Shown here: piece by piece, positions 23,133 through 36,046 of the stretch
Numbering within the stretch: position 1 is the stretch's first letter
Layout: each line of letters begins with the position of its first letter
Origin: Orobanche coerulescens
Lineage: Eukaryota; Streptophyta; Magnoliopsida; Lamiales; Orobanchaceae
Assembly: GCA_033398695.1 (NCBI GenBank)
Contig: CM065818.1
Span: 56,948,001-57,012,000 of the forward strand
Direction of reading: 5' to 3'
Length of the DNA: 64,000 nt
Notes under the pieces: model-generated
Databases searched by the model: none
Told to the model about the DNA's origin: nothing
Seen by the model: only the letters and a program-made list of their open reading frames with translations
Program-made: the position numbers and the translations under genes

Positions 23133-26100
23133 TCAAGACGAAAATAACTCGGGATATCTGGACTTCATGCCATATTCCATTTCCCATGTGGCTTCTTCCA
23201 CTCCGTGACGTGACCATTGAACTTTGACCAAAACGATTGGTTTGTTCTTCAACTGCTTAACTCGACTCTCGAGTATCTTGACCGGTCTTTCTTCAAACAT
23301 CCCATCTTGAGCAACTTCTATCTCACCGAAATCAATGATATGACTAGGATCGGGTATATACCTCCGTAACTGGGATACGTGGAATACATTATGAACATGG
23401 CTCAACGATGGTGGAAATGCTAATCTGTATGCCAACTCTCCAACTCTCTCAAGGATCTCAAATGGTCCGATATATCTCGGACTCAGCTTTACTTTCCTTC
23501 CAAAACGAAATATTCCCCGAGTAGGAGAAACCTTCAAAAGTACGTGGTCTCCAGTACTGAACTCCAATGGGCGACGACCTACGTCTGCGTAAGATTTCTG
23601 GCGACTCTAGGCGGTCAACAGCCTTTCACGAATCAAGGCTATCTTCTCTCGAGTCTGCACGATCAACTCTGGTTCTGTTCCGATCAAGTCTGATGAATCG
23701 TCCCAGCATAGGGGCGATCTACATCTTCTCTCGTATAATGCCTCAAATGGTGCCATCTTAATGGAAGCATGCCAACTATTGTTGTAGGTAAATTCAATCA
23801 ACGGTAGATGAACTTCCCAATCAGTTGACCAATCTAAGGCACAAGCCCTCAGCATATCTTCCACCGTTTGAATAGTCCTCTCGGATTGTCCATCAGTCTG
23901 TGGGTGGTAAGCTGTGCTGAAGTTCAATTCGGTTCCCAAGGCCTTATAAACCGCTTTCCAAAAATGAGACACAAAACGACCGTCTCGATCAGAAATAATG
24001 GTTTTTGGCGTACCATGCAATCGAACTATCTCCGAAATAAATACTCGTGCCAACCTCTCTGGTCCCCACGTGTCCTTAATGCCTAGAAAATGAGCTGATT
24101 TGGTTAAACGATCAACTATCACCCAAATCATGTTCATTCCCGTCTTGGTCCTCGGCATACTAGTGATAAAGTCCATCGATATGTCCTCCCACTTCCATTC
24201 AGGAATCGGGAGTGGCTTCAACATTCCGGCAGGCCGTTGATGCTCGATCTTAACCGGCTGACAAGTCAAGCATTTCGAAACATAATCCGTTACATCTTTA
24301 TTCATGTTGCCCCACCTGAAATTCTGCTTCAAGTCCTTATACATCTTACTGGTGCCCGGGTGGATAGAATAGGGCGAACTGTGAGCTTCCTTCATAATTG
24401 TCTGTTTCAGAACATCGACATCGGATATGCAGAGTCAGTTCTGAAATCTCAAAACTCCATCATCATAGATTACGAATCCGGGGGCCTTCCCCTTGATCAC
24501 TTCATCACGTAACCGAATCATCAGAGGATCATTTGCCTATCTAGATTTGATTTCTTCGGTTAATGATGAAGTTATTTCCATCACGCATAGTTGTCCTTGG
24601 ACTCTTTGTAACCACACCTCAATTCCTTCTTAAATCATCTCTCGTTGAAGGCTAAGTTGGGAGGTCAGCGTCTCCAGCATCTGAATAGAAACAGGCTTGC
24701 GGCTGAGTGCATCGGCCACAACATTCGCTTTGCCTGAATGATACAAAATCTCCAGGTCATAGTACTTGATCAGCTATAACCATCTTCTTTGCCGCATGTT
24801 CAATTCTTTCTGACTGAAGATGTATTTGAGACTCTTGTGATCCGTAAAGATCTGACAGTGAGTCCCGTACAGATAATGCCTCCAGATCTTCAAAGCAAAA
24901 ATTACTGCTGCTAGCTCTAAATCATGTGTTGGATAATTCACTTCATAAGGTTTCAGCTGCCGTGACGCATAAGCGATCACTTTGTCATTTTGCATCAATA
25001 CGCATCCGAGTCCTTGGTTCGAAGCATCACTGTAAACCATGAATCCTCCCGTCCCCTGTGGAAGTGATAAAATTGGTGCTGTCGTCAATCTCCTTATCAA
25101 TTCATCAAAACTAGTTTGACACGATTCGTTCCACTCAAACTTTTGAGTTTTCTGCAGGAGTCGAGTAAGTGGGCGGGAAATTTTGGAAAACCCTTCCACG
25201 AACCGACGATAATACCCAGCAAGTCCTAAGAAACTTCGGACTTCTTTCACATTCTTTGGAGGCTTCCAATCCAAAACCGCTTCAATCTTCTGAGGATCTA
25301 CTCGGACTCCTTCAGCTGATACCACATGACCGAGGAACATTACTTCTTTTAGCCAGAATTCACACTTAGAGAGTTTGGCGTACAGTTGCTCGCTTCTCAA
25401 AAGTTCTAATACTATCCGCAAATGATGCGCATGTTCTTCTGGGCTCTTAGAATACACCAGAATATCATCAATGAACACGACCACAACTTTATCCAAATAT
25501 TCGATGAACACTCGGTTCATCAACTGCATGAATACAGCAGGTGCATTAGTGAGACCAAACGGCATCACTACAAACTCATAGTGTCCGTAGCGAGTTCTGA
25601 ATGCTGACTTTGGAACATCAGATTCCTTGATCCTTAGCTGATGGTATCTTGATCTTAGATCGATTTTAGAAAATACTGTTGCTCCTTGCAACTGGTCGAA
25701 CAGGTCATCAATCCGTGGCAACGGATACTTGTTCTTAATCGTCATCTTGTTCAACTCTCGATAGTCGATACACAGTCGAAGCGATCCATCCTTCTTCCGG
25801 ACAAAAAGAACTGGTGCTCCCCAGGGCGAAATGCTTGGCTGGATGTAGCCTTTGTCCAGTAATTCCTCCAGCTGCTTTTTCAGTTCATACATCTCAGTAG
25901 GTGCCATACGATACGGCGCCTTAGAAATTGGGGTAGCTCCGGGTTCCAGCTCAATGGTGAATTCTACATCCCGTCGTGGAGGTAGTCCAGGTAACTCGTC
26001 AGGAAATACATCTGGAAATTCATTAACAACAGGAATGGATGAAAGTTTCACAATTTCGTCTTCTCTCTTTATTGCATAACACCGATTATCAGACATTACT

Positions 26101-26162
26101 GTTTCAACAATTTGACAGCTTTCATTGCTTTGATCAACTTTCCTGAGCTTCCTGGTTTCCAT
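23133..26162 (-). pseudogene. Element C pol: RT, RNase H, integrase and chromodomain in one frame
   Basis: A single frame runs through the RT linker ([11 protein letters not shown]), RT with [12 protein letters not shown], RNase H ([13 protein letters not shown]), the integrase zinc domain (SIHPGTSK..CLTCQ), the core (DRDGRFVSHFW, HPQTDGQSERT) and a chromodomain ending EEATWE..YPELF. Five stops interrupt it, first bases at 24776, 24632, 24539, 24437 and 23609. Four of the five fit a C-to-T change at a CAA, CAG or CGA codon. There is no frameshift within pol. The start of the frame overlaps the end of the protease frame, where a +1/-1 shift has occurred. Confidence 0.95.
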
Positions 26163-26797
26163 CCTTCAAACAGTACTTCGGAGACATCGTCAGCGATCAG
26201 CGAAATATTCCTCCTTCGGTAGTTTACAATAGCTCCATATCGATTAAGCCAATCGTCTCCGAGTATCAGGTCGTCTCCTTGCATTTCTATCACAATCATA
26301 TTTGAGAGCCACTCCCTACCCCCAAATGATACAGGGAAATCTCTAGTCTCTAAGTTCCCAACAATCCTTTCTCCACTCGGTAAACCAACAACATAAGGTT
26401 CACAAGTGTGAAAACCATAAATATGCAAACGATTTACACAAGACAAGGATATAAAAAAATGCGTAGCTCCTGTATCAAATAAAATGCTAACTGGCTTGGA
26501 AAGGATCTGGACAGTACCTGATGCGATAGCAGCATCCTGATCGTCTGTCCTACTCATCTCGTACAGACGTGGGGGAACAGATCCGACACTCGATGTCCCC
26601 TTTAGGTCCCATTGTCCTCTGCCTCGTCCGCGGCCAAAATTTTGAGGCATCTGAACACTTTGTTGCGTCTGTTGGATACTAGCTTCCTTCTGAACTAGCT
26701 GCGATGAACGGGTTCCATTGTACTTGGTGGCATACTTGCAAAACGTCGCACGGTGCCCTTCCTGTCCGCAATCAAAACATGTGACTGGAGTGCGCAA
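26096..26797 (-). pseudogene. Element C zinc knuckle and aspartic protease
   Basis: It starts with a CX2CX4HX4C knuckle (CFDCGQEGHRATFC), then carries protease motif LFDTGATHFF and the later landmark DLILGDDWLNRYG. All three protease landmarks are intact. It ends [16 protein letters not shown], where element G continues without a break into RT, so the stop here reflects a frameshift. The preceding gag lies in a different frame as well. Confidence 0.9.
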
Positions 26798-27777
26798 ACA
26801 ATCGCGCCAAAGGTGGCCTGGGCAACCACTGTATCCGTCGTGGCTGACGTTGTCCCGAAATTCTTTCCGCTCTTAGATGGGTGCGGAGGTTTCTTGAAAG
26901 AATGAAAAGAAGACTGGACCTTGTGGGGCCCACTGCTCTTGTGCTCTGTAAAAGTACCAGAGACTTTACGCTTCTTCGACTCCATAAACTTCTCCATTGC
27001 TGCTTCTTTTATTTCATATGCCAACGCCTTATCCTGGTATTGGCGGAGAGTGGTACATTCAAAACCGGACATGTACCTCTGGATTTCTGGTTTCATCCTC
27101 ATTTCAAAGTGAATCATCATCTCTGCATCTGTTCTGACCAAATGTCTAACAAATGCCAACTGCTGATTAAACGTCTTAATTGTCTGGGATACGGGTTCGT
27201 CTGATGGCTGAGCGGAGAAAAACTCCCGAATTTTGGCTTCCCTCATAGGACGAGGGCAGTACTGGGCTTCCATCATCGTTTTAAATTCCATCCAATCGGT
27301 ATCATGATCTGCAGGTCGGATAGCTTCCCACCACTCAGATGCTTCCCCTATCAGAAAGTACTGGGCAATAGGAGCTCTCCTGTCGTCTGGACAATTAATT
27401 CCAGCAAAAATTTTCTCCAATTCCTTCAACCAATGATCTCAAGTGGGAGTCTCTGAAAAGCCGTCAAATTTGGGTGGTTGCATTTTCGCTACCTCTTGCA
27501 ACCATCGGTCACCTCGATTTCCCATTTAGGATCCTTCTTTGTCCATCTCCTGCGAAATCCCACCGCCACTGCATTCGGTCCACGACTGAGCGAACCGAGT
27601 CATCTGGTTCACTACTTGACGAAGGATTTCTGGTACAGCAGGTTCCGGTTCGTTATTGATGGATCGTTGCGGCTACTTTGAGCTATGACTGGCCTGATTA
27701 GAAGGCGACGCCTCCCTTTCAGCATTCCTTCGTCCGCGTCCACGACCGCGACCACGTCCACGTCCGCCTCTCAACAT
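26695..27777 (-). pseudogene. gag: Element C gag
   Basis: The probable start is ATG at 27777, after a leader acceptor. The first about 17 residues are an Arg-Gly run (RGGRGRGRGRGRGRG). Stops follow near 27673, 27528 and 27441. A long readable stretch (27429-26695) then holds the capsid-like domain (WWEAIRP, MEAQYCP, REFFSAQ, ALAYEIKEAAMEKF). A frameshift before the last zinc knuckle ends it. The intact middle shows what element A has lost. Confidence 0.88.
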
Positions 27778-27778
27778 A

Positions 27779-27880
27779 CTGTAAGCATAAATACTCAATA
27801 TACAGGAAACAATATCGTTCTAATGTTCAAGTATAAAGAGATACAACATGTAAAGAACGAGATAATGTTTAGGAACTTAC
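27779..27880 (-). other. Possible leader intron of element C
   Basis: On - a donor GTAAGTTCC follows GGTT, and an acceptor GCTTACAG stands one base before the gag ATG (102 bp). Element G has the same arrangement. Splicing is inferred from sequence only. Confidence 0.45.
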
Positions 27881-27993
27881 AACCACCGTCGCATGAAGAC
27901 GTATGCAGTGCAGTGATGTTATTCACGGCCGGTTACCTCAAAAGACGTAAATGACCCCTATTTTAACCCAATAGCCAAGATATCCATAATCTT

Positions 27994-28006
27994 AGCTCCG
28001 ATACCA
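27994..28006 (-). promoter_or_regulatory. Primer binding site of element C (initiator tRNA-Met)
   Basis: On - TGGTATCGGAGCT starts five bases inside the 5' LTR end. Confidence 0.9.
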
Positions 28007-28011
28007 TATTC

Positions 28012-30368
28012 TGTAACACCCCCGATATATTCAGGAATATTACAGCGCCGTAAATCCTTTACATAAGAATTTACAAGGCTGAAGAATGAAATGACAATAA
28101 TAGATACCAACTTATGAAATCACTGATATAAAATACGACAGTCTGGTTCAATACCGAGATTACAAATATCCAATAAAGGGTTATTAATACATCATCAAAT
28201 TCCAAACATCATAAATTGACAACGTACTCGAGTACTTATTGAAATAACCAACAAATAACAGACAATAAAACCCGGCCGGAACATCACTCTGCACCCTCGT
28301 CGTCATGCATCTCCAGTGGTTGTTTCCCCGCTCTCCTGGATCCTGAACATACACAAATGTTCACCCCCGAAGGGGTTAGCACAACGATGCTAGTACAAGT
28401 ACAATAATCATACAACACTGTTATAATCAACAATTATATCATAACAATTTCTCCAACGATAATTATTCACAACACATATCATATCATAACAGTTTCAACA
28501 TACTGATGGTATTCCAACGATCCAGCGCACACAGCCATAGATTCCCATGATGATCTCGTCGGACCAACACATGGTGGAACTACCTGTCCAACGATCCAGC
28601 GCACACATCTATAGATTCCCATGATGATTCCCGTCGGATCAACGCATGGTGGATATATAATCACAACACATTTACACAATACAATCACATCACAACTATC
28701 ATAATATAAACAATTCTAATTAGAGTACTTGCCTTGGTTCGTTGACAAGAATAAATCTTCCACGAATATCAAATTACTCGAAGGTCGTCCCCTTCGATCA
28801 ATCACGGGTTAAGCTCGAACCTTAACAAAAGAAATAGCATAGAATTTATCTAACGTCGTACGAATGTCTACCAATTCGATTTACGGCCAAAAGCTCATAA
28901 CATGCAATCTGCCTGAATTTCTTAGCGCACGCTAAGTACTCTGTGTAGCGTGCGTTAAGTCTGCTCGATAGCGCACGTAAACAACAAAGCCTAGCGTACG
29001 CTAATTATGCATGGTCAGTACCTCACTGATCAGCCGACTGAATCGACTGATGGCCTAACGTACGTTATGTACCAAACGTAGCGTACGTTAACTCATGTTC
29101 GATAGCGCACGCTAATCTACATAGCTTAGCGGCGTTAACTGTGCATGGCAGTTCACTACTGGGCAGAAGATTGTTCTTATCATGATCAACCCAATGAAAT
29201 CTTCAGTGATAATTCATGTTTCCTCCATGAATATTATGTTCATACGATTATGAATGATCTCACGGATAATAACAACTTCGGATTCAAGAATATGTATACT
29301 ATTATGAGACCATATTCCATTATAAATACAATTCTTCATGCGATGATTCGGAAGGCTTAACGGTTGATATCAACACCTTTATATCATTGAAAACTATCAC
29401 TCTGAAGTTCGAATAATGTTCCATCTTTACAAAATAAATCCTTCCATGACCAACCTTATAGATTCGTCTAACAATAATGATGTAAAAGTCAAGTCCATGA
29501 TTGTTATGAAAACACCTACTAGATTCGGATTACTAATGATAAAAAGCTTCCTCTACTTGTTCAATGTAATAAGATTCGAATCATGATGTTTATAGTCAAG
29601 GTACTTAAGGCCTATTCATCTCAATATTCCAAACATGATGTACTTTGGATAAGTCATCTAAGAAGATCAATATATGCTAACATGATCATCTTATTCTCCA
29701 TAACACGAATCTAGAGTTGAAGATAGAATCAACATACCTTAATATGACGAAATCACTGAACCACAAGGTAGAATCCGACTCCGGTTGGTTATGTGCCACT
29801 CCAAGGTGTTACTTCTCTTCAATGATCACTCACAAGTGATAACCAAAAATCAAGGATCATTAAGATGTGTTCTAAGTGTGTTAGAAGGATGATTATAGCT
29901 CTATGGCCTCTCAAGAATGAAGAATGGACGAAGGAAATGAAAGCCAAAACGGGTTGTTGTCTCATTTATTATATTCTGCACTTTAGCTAATTAGTGCACG
30001 CTACAATACATACTTAGCGCGCGCTAATAAGCGTTGACTCCAAATCTGTCCAGGTTCATCCGCGGGAATCTTATCCGGACCCATGTCCTGGTTGGCGCAT
30101 GTGCTAGCCGCCTACCTCAATAATTCAGTGTCTAGCGCACGCAACTCCTACTACGTAGCGTGCGCTAGTAATAACTGATAGCGCGCGTTAAGCTACATTC
30201 TTAGCGTGCGCTATCACGAGTTTGCATGAGAAAATTTGCATGTTGTTATACTTAAGTACAAGGATGCCAATGCAAGAAATATCATACTCCAATAATCAAG
30301 ACCACAAATCCGAATAATACAGGGTTTGAATACAGATGAAATACACCGTAATAAATCCGGATATTACA
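28012..30368 (-). repeat. Element C 5' LTR
   Basis: Matches 20741-23097. The TATA region reads ATAATAAATGAG here (near 29966), altered from TATAAATGAG in the other LTR, which may weaken transcription of this copy. Confidence 0.95.
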
Positions 30369-30373
30369 GTACA

Positions 30374-30952
30374 GGGCCAGTACAGCTCGTGAGATTGTTT
30401 TGTGATGATGATTTTGGTATGGTATTCCGGAATACATGATGGCACACTGATCTGGTTGTTTATTCATTTGTTGTACATATTCATAAATCGTTGTACTTGC
30501 ACCAGCTGTTTGCTGACCCCTTTGGGTGTGAATATACATGTTGTGTATTTAGGTACAGGTCTTAGTGGCAAGCCGGTACGGGAAGGGCACGAGGATGATG
30601 ACCAACACTGATATCATATGTCATTGTGGGTTGGTGGTCGTTTTGGTATGGTCAGAGTTGTGTTTTGGTTTTGTACTCGCACGGGTACTGTCATATATGG
30701 TTTTAATGTGTTGATGTTAGCCGCTGATGTTGTTGGATCATTTGTGGGTTGTTACATTTGTTGTGATCCAACAGGACCATGTATCGGTATGCTTTGTGAT
30801 GTATGTTGTGTTGGAGTTGATGTTAGTTTTAAGAGTGTGAATGTCTCGTTTTAATTGATGAGTGTTGTGTTTTATATGGGTTTAAGCCTGGTAGGTTCCC
30901 CAAAAAGAATCTATGGTGCTATAATATCTCTGTAAATCATGGGGGTGTTACA
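30374..30952 (+). repeat. Element B 3' LTR, second part
   Basis: It resumes after the target duplication of element C. It contains the R/U5 hairpin CCCCTTTGGG (30517-30526) and ends GTGTTACA. Its last 174 bp match 8604-8777. Confidence 0.9.
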
Positions 30953-31199
30953 CCTAAAGTGTCCAAAAAATTCTTCCTATCACCTCATTAAATGGAGCAT
31001 TCTAGAACTCTCTTCTATTCTCTATAATACATGGAGTTTCTATAATTTATTCTAGACTCTTCTACATACAAACTTCTATTTAATTACAATAGTTCTCTAA
31101 GGTTTTCTACAATATGATAGACTCTACCAGAACCTTTTAGGGAGTTCTAAGTATAGTTTGGAACCTTCTTAGAGAACTGGAGAAAATTGGGCGGCCAAT

Positions 31200-32190
31200 C
31201 TTGCGGGGCATGACACTCTGGTAGCTTCTGTACCTTGAGATGAGGACATCTATTTGCATAATGTCCTAGTTTCCCACAATTATAACATATATTAGAGTCT
31301 CCAGATAATGGTGACTCACAACATACCTTGTTGAAGGGTAGGCTTGTAGGGAGCCTTTCCAGATTTCTTAATGAATTTATGGAATTTGTGCATGAGCAAA
31401 GTCATTTCGTCTTGTGACATGATATCATCATCGCTGTCTGCGTCTTTAGATGTTCTAGAGGTAGATTTCTGTCTCCTGTCAGATACAACGGCCAGTGTTG
31501 TAGTCCTCGCATGGGCTCTTCAGCCTTTTTACTCCTGTCAATATCATACTCAAAAGCTTTGAGGTCAGAGAAAAGATCAAAAGTATATATATATCATTTA
31601 GATTGCAAGACACATGCATAGTTGTGGTCTTAATGTCCCATCAAGCATAGGCTGATTTAAATATATTGAGATTCTTCTCCTTTTGGGTGTACACTTTGCC
31701 CAAAGTTTCAAGTTCACCAATAATATCAGTAAATCTGAGGTCAAGTTCCTCAACAATTTCAGGGGCTTTCATTTCAAAAGATTCAAACTGCTGAGTGAGT
31801 TTTGAAATTTTATTTTCTTTTGAGAGCTCAGTTTCCTCATAAATTATTGAGTTTTTCCCAGATTTCTTTGGCGGTTTTACAGCTCTTTACCTTCGAGAAT
31901 GTGCTTTTGTCGAGAGTGAAAAATAGCGCATTCTTGGCGATGTTGTCGAGATTTGCACGCTTACGATCATCGGTTGTCGGTTGTTCCTTTTATTTTTTGA
32001 GTATTTCTGCATGGGGTTGGCCTTCCATCCTTGCAACTGGGCTGACCTTTATAATGGTGATAGGTCCTTCTTGTATTAAGAAGATAACTTCTTCGTGCAT
32101 GGCGGCTAGATGGGCTTCCATACTAATTCTCTAGTCATCAAACTCATTAATAGAGAACATGAGAACTTTATTGATCATTGATGTATCCAT
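31200..32190 (-). pseudogene. gag: Element I copia gag, degenerate
   Basis: ATG at 32190 leads into SMEAHLAAMHEE, typical of the UBN2 gag family of copia elements. KLNNL and a late zinc knuckle (CYNCGKLGHYANRC, about 31253-31294) are readable. Many stops and frameshifts lie between. The 30953-31200 stretch is the decayed gag end up to the element B junction. Confidence 0.7.
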
Positions 32191-32311
32191 GATAATAGCA
32201 TAGGATGAATGATAGAGGTACCAAAATGAAGTTTTCAAAAGCTAGTGATTTGGATCTGATTCAGTTAAACATCGTCTTATTCTTTGTAGAATATACCGCT
32301 AAAATTCCACT

Positions 32312-33413
32312 TGTTGGTTACTGTATACTTAAATTATAGCTTAGATAGGGGGTTGAATAAGCTTGTTTGTTATGTGTTGTAAAAGTCTTATAAGTTGTTG
32401 TAAGTACAGCAACTAGACAGTCTCATGTAGCTTTCTGCTTACAAGGATTTTAGAGTAAGTATACTAAATCACAGACAGTAAGAAAATAGTAAATGCAGGA
32501 AATGTTAACAACAAGTTTAATGTGGTTCGAGGTAAACCCCTTTACGTCCACAGTTCCTTCACACAGGAGTAAAAAAACTTACACAACTGTATGATTTTAA
32601 CTAGATCGGTCGATGTATCATTCACACAGATTCATACATTCAACTGTAGCTTGAGCCGTTCACATAGATTGGTTGTATCTTCATTGACTTTCTTATTATC
32701 ACACAGATTAAAGCTTCGCCTTCGAACTCTCTTCTTCCCAAACTGGTCGGAATAGTTCAACTTAGTCCACAACGGACAAATGGTCTCAATAGTAAGGTTT
32801 TGAATTTCAGAATAGCAGTTGTAGGCTTTGTAAGTCTTTGTTGCAGTGTGCTGTTCTCTGTTGAGGACTTATTATTTCTTCACTCAAGGGTATACATTGT
32901 ATGCTTGAAGAAATACATTGCTCTTAGATAATGAATGCTTCGAATTCTTGATGAATTAGTACGTGAGCAATGTCCTCTTGCTTGAGCTATTTATAACATT
33001 GAAAATAGATCTGTTATAAATGTAGCCGTTGGCCAGTTGGGGAGATGCGGATATATCGGATTAGCGGCTTGCATAATATTTGAACTAAAGATATACGTAT
33101 TTAATTCTTCAGACATTTTTTTATCATCATTAAATGCTCTTCAGTCCATAATCTTTTAGGCCGCATTAAATGCTGTTCTATCACCATTAAATGCTCCTTT
33201 GAAATTGTGAATATTTTGTGAATAGAGAAGGACTTGTCTCACAAGGTTTAAAGGTCTAATTCTAAATCCTGCTGGAATGCAATTTACTTTCCCTAAGTAA
33301 AATACCTACAACTTCTCTGCTGTAGCCAACAGTCTTCAGGCTGTATCCTGGAACCTTCATTTAGCTGTAGGAAATATTATTTGGGTGTTGTATGAGGTTC
33401 ACTGTAGGGACAT
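32312..33413 (-). repeat. Element I 5' LTR (probable)
   Basis: On - it would start TGTCCCTACAG and end ..AGTAACCAACA. A TATAAATAG box lies at 32988-32995 on -. No second copy is in the window, so the limits are inferred from TG..CA ends and the gag that follows. Confidence 0.55.
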
Positions 33414-34231
33414 GCTATAGGGTGCATTTATCAAAATACTTGGGTATTATTTTTTCCAGTATTACCCGTCCGAAAAAGTCATTAACAATTCATAAAAATC
33501 CATAAAAATCCATGAAAGTCTGTAGAATTCTAATAGATAGAAGTCTATTGAAATCAAATAGAATTTATGAAAATCTATTAATTTTCATTAAAATCTATCA
33601 AACTCTAAAATCTATTAAATTTCATTATAATCTTAACTAAATACACCCCTAATTTTATTGATTTAAATTATCTATTGGTCTTCAATTTCGCTATTATATG
33701 GAAGACCCAAGAAAAGTTGAATAAAGATGATTGAAAATGATATGCAGTTTCTTGGAATTGGAGAAAGTATGGCGATGGAGAGGCAAATGTGGTGGGAAAA
33801 AGTACGGATGGTGGATGGAATCTGATTGTTTTTTTCCTATTTTCTTATATTTCATGTTATCTTTTAATTTATCTTTCAGGATTTTTTCATTTTTTTTTTT
33901 TTTGCTTTTTTATCTACTTTTTCCTCTCTTTTTTCCCTTTATGTTATTTATGTAACGATCATTGACGTTTTTACAGTATGATTCATGTTAGCCGACCCCA
34001 AATCATTTTGGGACCAAGGCTTAGATGCTGTTCTTGTTGTTCCACCGCCAACCTTTGTTCGACATTTCCTTCGTCGCGTCGTCGTGTTCTGAATATATGT
34101 CTTCATCGTCAGAGTCCTCTGCTTGCCGCCGCCGACATCGTAGCCTCTCCTCTCCTTGCCGTCATCTTCAGGTGTTGTGAAGCTCCTTCGCCCCCCTCAT
34201 CCGCCCGGCTGCCCGTCCCCCGCTCGGTATT

Positions 34232-34270
<39 letters not shown>

Positions 34271-34436
34271 AATTTGTGCGTATATGTGTGTTATCGTTTA
34301 TGCAAGTAGATGACTAAAATTCTTTTGCTACAAACTTTGTGTTGCTAACCTGAAGTGTTGAATAATTTTAAAAATGATTACTTGAGAAGAACATAATAGA
34401 AATATGTGTATATATATATATATATTATATAAATCC
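33414..34436. other. Sequence between the two nests, no gene recognised
   Basis: At 33414-33650 AT-rich sequence carries imperfect inverted ends GGGTGCATTTA/TAAATACACCC, a possible MITE. Poly-T follows. About 33985-34045 has a block GCCGACCCCAAATCATTTTG and a TTG-rich tail, as at the 3' end of many plant SINE/LINE copies. Then comes a GC-rich stretch and a (CT)n run at about 34229-34268. A (TA)n lies near 34411. Open frames here are low-complexity (poly-Phe, Leu-Ser) and not credible genes. Confidence 0.5.
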
Positions 34437-35440
34437 TGCAGAAAATTGTTAGCAAAAACGAAATTCGCCGATCATGTAAAGAAGTGGAAGATTCGTTGTT
34501 GAGTCCAGAATATCTGTCTCCTTAAAGCAAATTCGTCCTCACCACGGTGTATGACGTCTGCCTCCCAGGATAAAACAACAGCCCGATGCAGTGAACCGAT
34601 GATCCGCTGCACCCTCAACGAACTAGAACAACTCTGTATACTATCACCGACCGAAGAAGAAAACGAAGAAGAAACGAGAAGGCTGAAAATCGTCTAGAAA
34701 ATATAGGCTTATTAAATTCGTACGTCTGAAGTGTATTTAAAACGAGCCCCCTCAGCCGGGTATTTATAGGTGAAGGCTGGAGGAGGTTGTCTGCTGGAGG
34801 AACTCTATACCGACCGAAATTGGTATCGAGAGGAACTCTAAACCGATCGAAATTGGTATCTGGATACTTATTCAGATCTGTTTAATTCGATTTTATCCGA
34901 ATCTAAAAAATTCGGAATTTATTAATTGAGGTATTTTCGGTAAAATAAAATTTTACCGAATAAAATTGCAGTAAAAAGATAACTTCGAGATGCCGAGACA
35001 TTTCGCCCAAATCGCCCTTCGACCTAGACCGACCCGAACCGAACCGAGCCGAGCCGGACGGACGGACGGCGGCGGCGGCGGCGCACGCGTGTGTGTGTGT
35101 GTGTGCGCGCGAGGGTCGCCTAGTCACAGATCCACACATGTCTCACTTTTTGAACATGTCTTTGTCCACATCTCCTTATATACTCACAATTTCTTACTTC
35201 TTTTTCCAATGTGGGATAGCATCCCAAACCCACTTCTAAAGGGTTCACTTTAGAACATTATATCTTATTCATACCTCAATCATTTTGAGTGTTCTTACAT
35301 GTTTTGGAAACCTCGTACGGAGTACTACGTATTCCAACTAAGTCCCGACTTTAACTCGTAGTCGAGCCCACTCAAAATTTCCTCTCAAATGGGCTGCTCA
35401 AAACACCCCATTTCCTCCATTTTATCTTATATTTCCAACA
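34437..35440 (-). repeat. Element H 3' LTR
   Basis: On - it starts TGTTGGAAATATAAG directly after the PPT and ends ..TTTTCTGCA (about 1004 bp). A TATAAATACC box is at 34761-34768. It contains (GT)n and (GGC)n runs near 35065-35110. No second copy is present to confirm the ends. Confidence 0.75.
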
Positions 35441-36046
35441 ATCCCCCACATGAATGAGATTGATGGTCCAGCAGCACACGTCAGACACGGAGTTGACTTG
35501 GTGATAGTTACTATGGTTAGGCATTGCATAGGATAGGTAGAGTATGCTCCTTGAACCTTCCCTCGAAAAGATATATTCTCCTTACTGGCTAGACAGTGTG
35601 ACTAGATGCCTTTGAACTGTCCGACCGCTTGTGTAAGTGATCGTATATCCTTCACAAGTACCCTTCCTGATTTGTTCTATTTTCATTATTGTGCCCATTT
35701 TGGCCGTGGACACCGTCCTGGTTCTGCGAGAGTTTCTAAAGAATTGTGCCTTAGCAATTCTTCTTTGAAGCGGCCCCTCTTCTCTCTAACATAGGTGATT
35801 CTCTTTAAGTGTTTTGAGTAAACCCGTATTTTACTCCACCCGACTATACGTTGTCGACTTAAGAATCATTAAAAGCATAAGCTTAACCTCTCCCTACGGG
35901 TATCACTGTTTTCATCCTAGGAATGGTCGGTTCGGGGTAACCCCCACAGTGATCGTGCCCAGTTTTATGGATTGGTTGTTCCATTAAACCTAGATCTTGG
36001 GATCTCCAGTCAGCTTAGGTCGGGTATCCTCCATAAAACCATTAGC
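35441..36046 (-). other. Element H 3' untranslated region and polypurine tract
   Basis: No gene. On - the PPT CATTCATGTGGGGGAT (35441-35456) abuts the LTR start. Confidence 0.75.

Larger units (their letters stand above)
20741..30368 (-). mobile_element. Element C: complete-length Ty3/gypsy chromovirus
   Basis: Two LTRs of 2357 bp each (20741-23097, 28012-30368), TG..CA ends and a perfect 5-bp target duplication GTACA (20736-20740, 30369-30373) define it. The order on - is PBS, leader, gag, protease, RT, RNase H, integrase, chromodomain, PPT. By eye the LTRs differ at a few dozen sites (about 2%). Gag, protease and pol are in three frames, and at least five stops interrupt pol, so it is defective. 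It split the 3' LTR of B. Confidence 0.97.
8604..30952 (+). mobile_element. Element B: non-autonomous gypsy-type LTR element, host of A, CACTA and C
   Basis: Bases 8604-8777 match 30779-30952 (offset 22175), giving the 5' and 3' LTR ends on either side of a PBS (8783) and a PPT (19429). The 3' LTR starts at 19458 and is interrupted by element C at 20741. The left part of the 5' LTR lies beyond element A, outside the window. Once the insertions are removed, the interior (8778-11553 plus 17822-19457, about 4.4 kb) shows no gag, RT or integrase, only a broken coiled-coil ORF. B inserted into copia remnant I. Confidence 0.85.
30953..33413 (-). mobile_element. Element I: Ty1/copia remnant, 5' LTR and gag
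   Basis: On - the order is an LTR (33413-32312) and then a UBN2-type copia gag, cut off at 30952 by the insertion of element B. The rest of the element would lie left of the window. The outer LTR end is uncertain (33413 or about 33487). Confidence 0.65.

Noticed and set aside
33731..33955. Frame ending in a Phe-rich hydrophobic stretch
   Set aside because: It is a translated poly-T tract, not a membrane protein.
33978..34313. 111-codon frame with a Leu-Ser run
   Set aside because: The run is a (CT)n microsatellite, and upstream is a SINE-like tail; no support for a gene.
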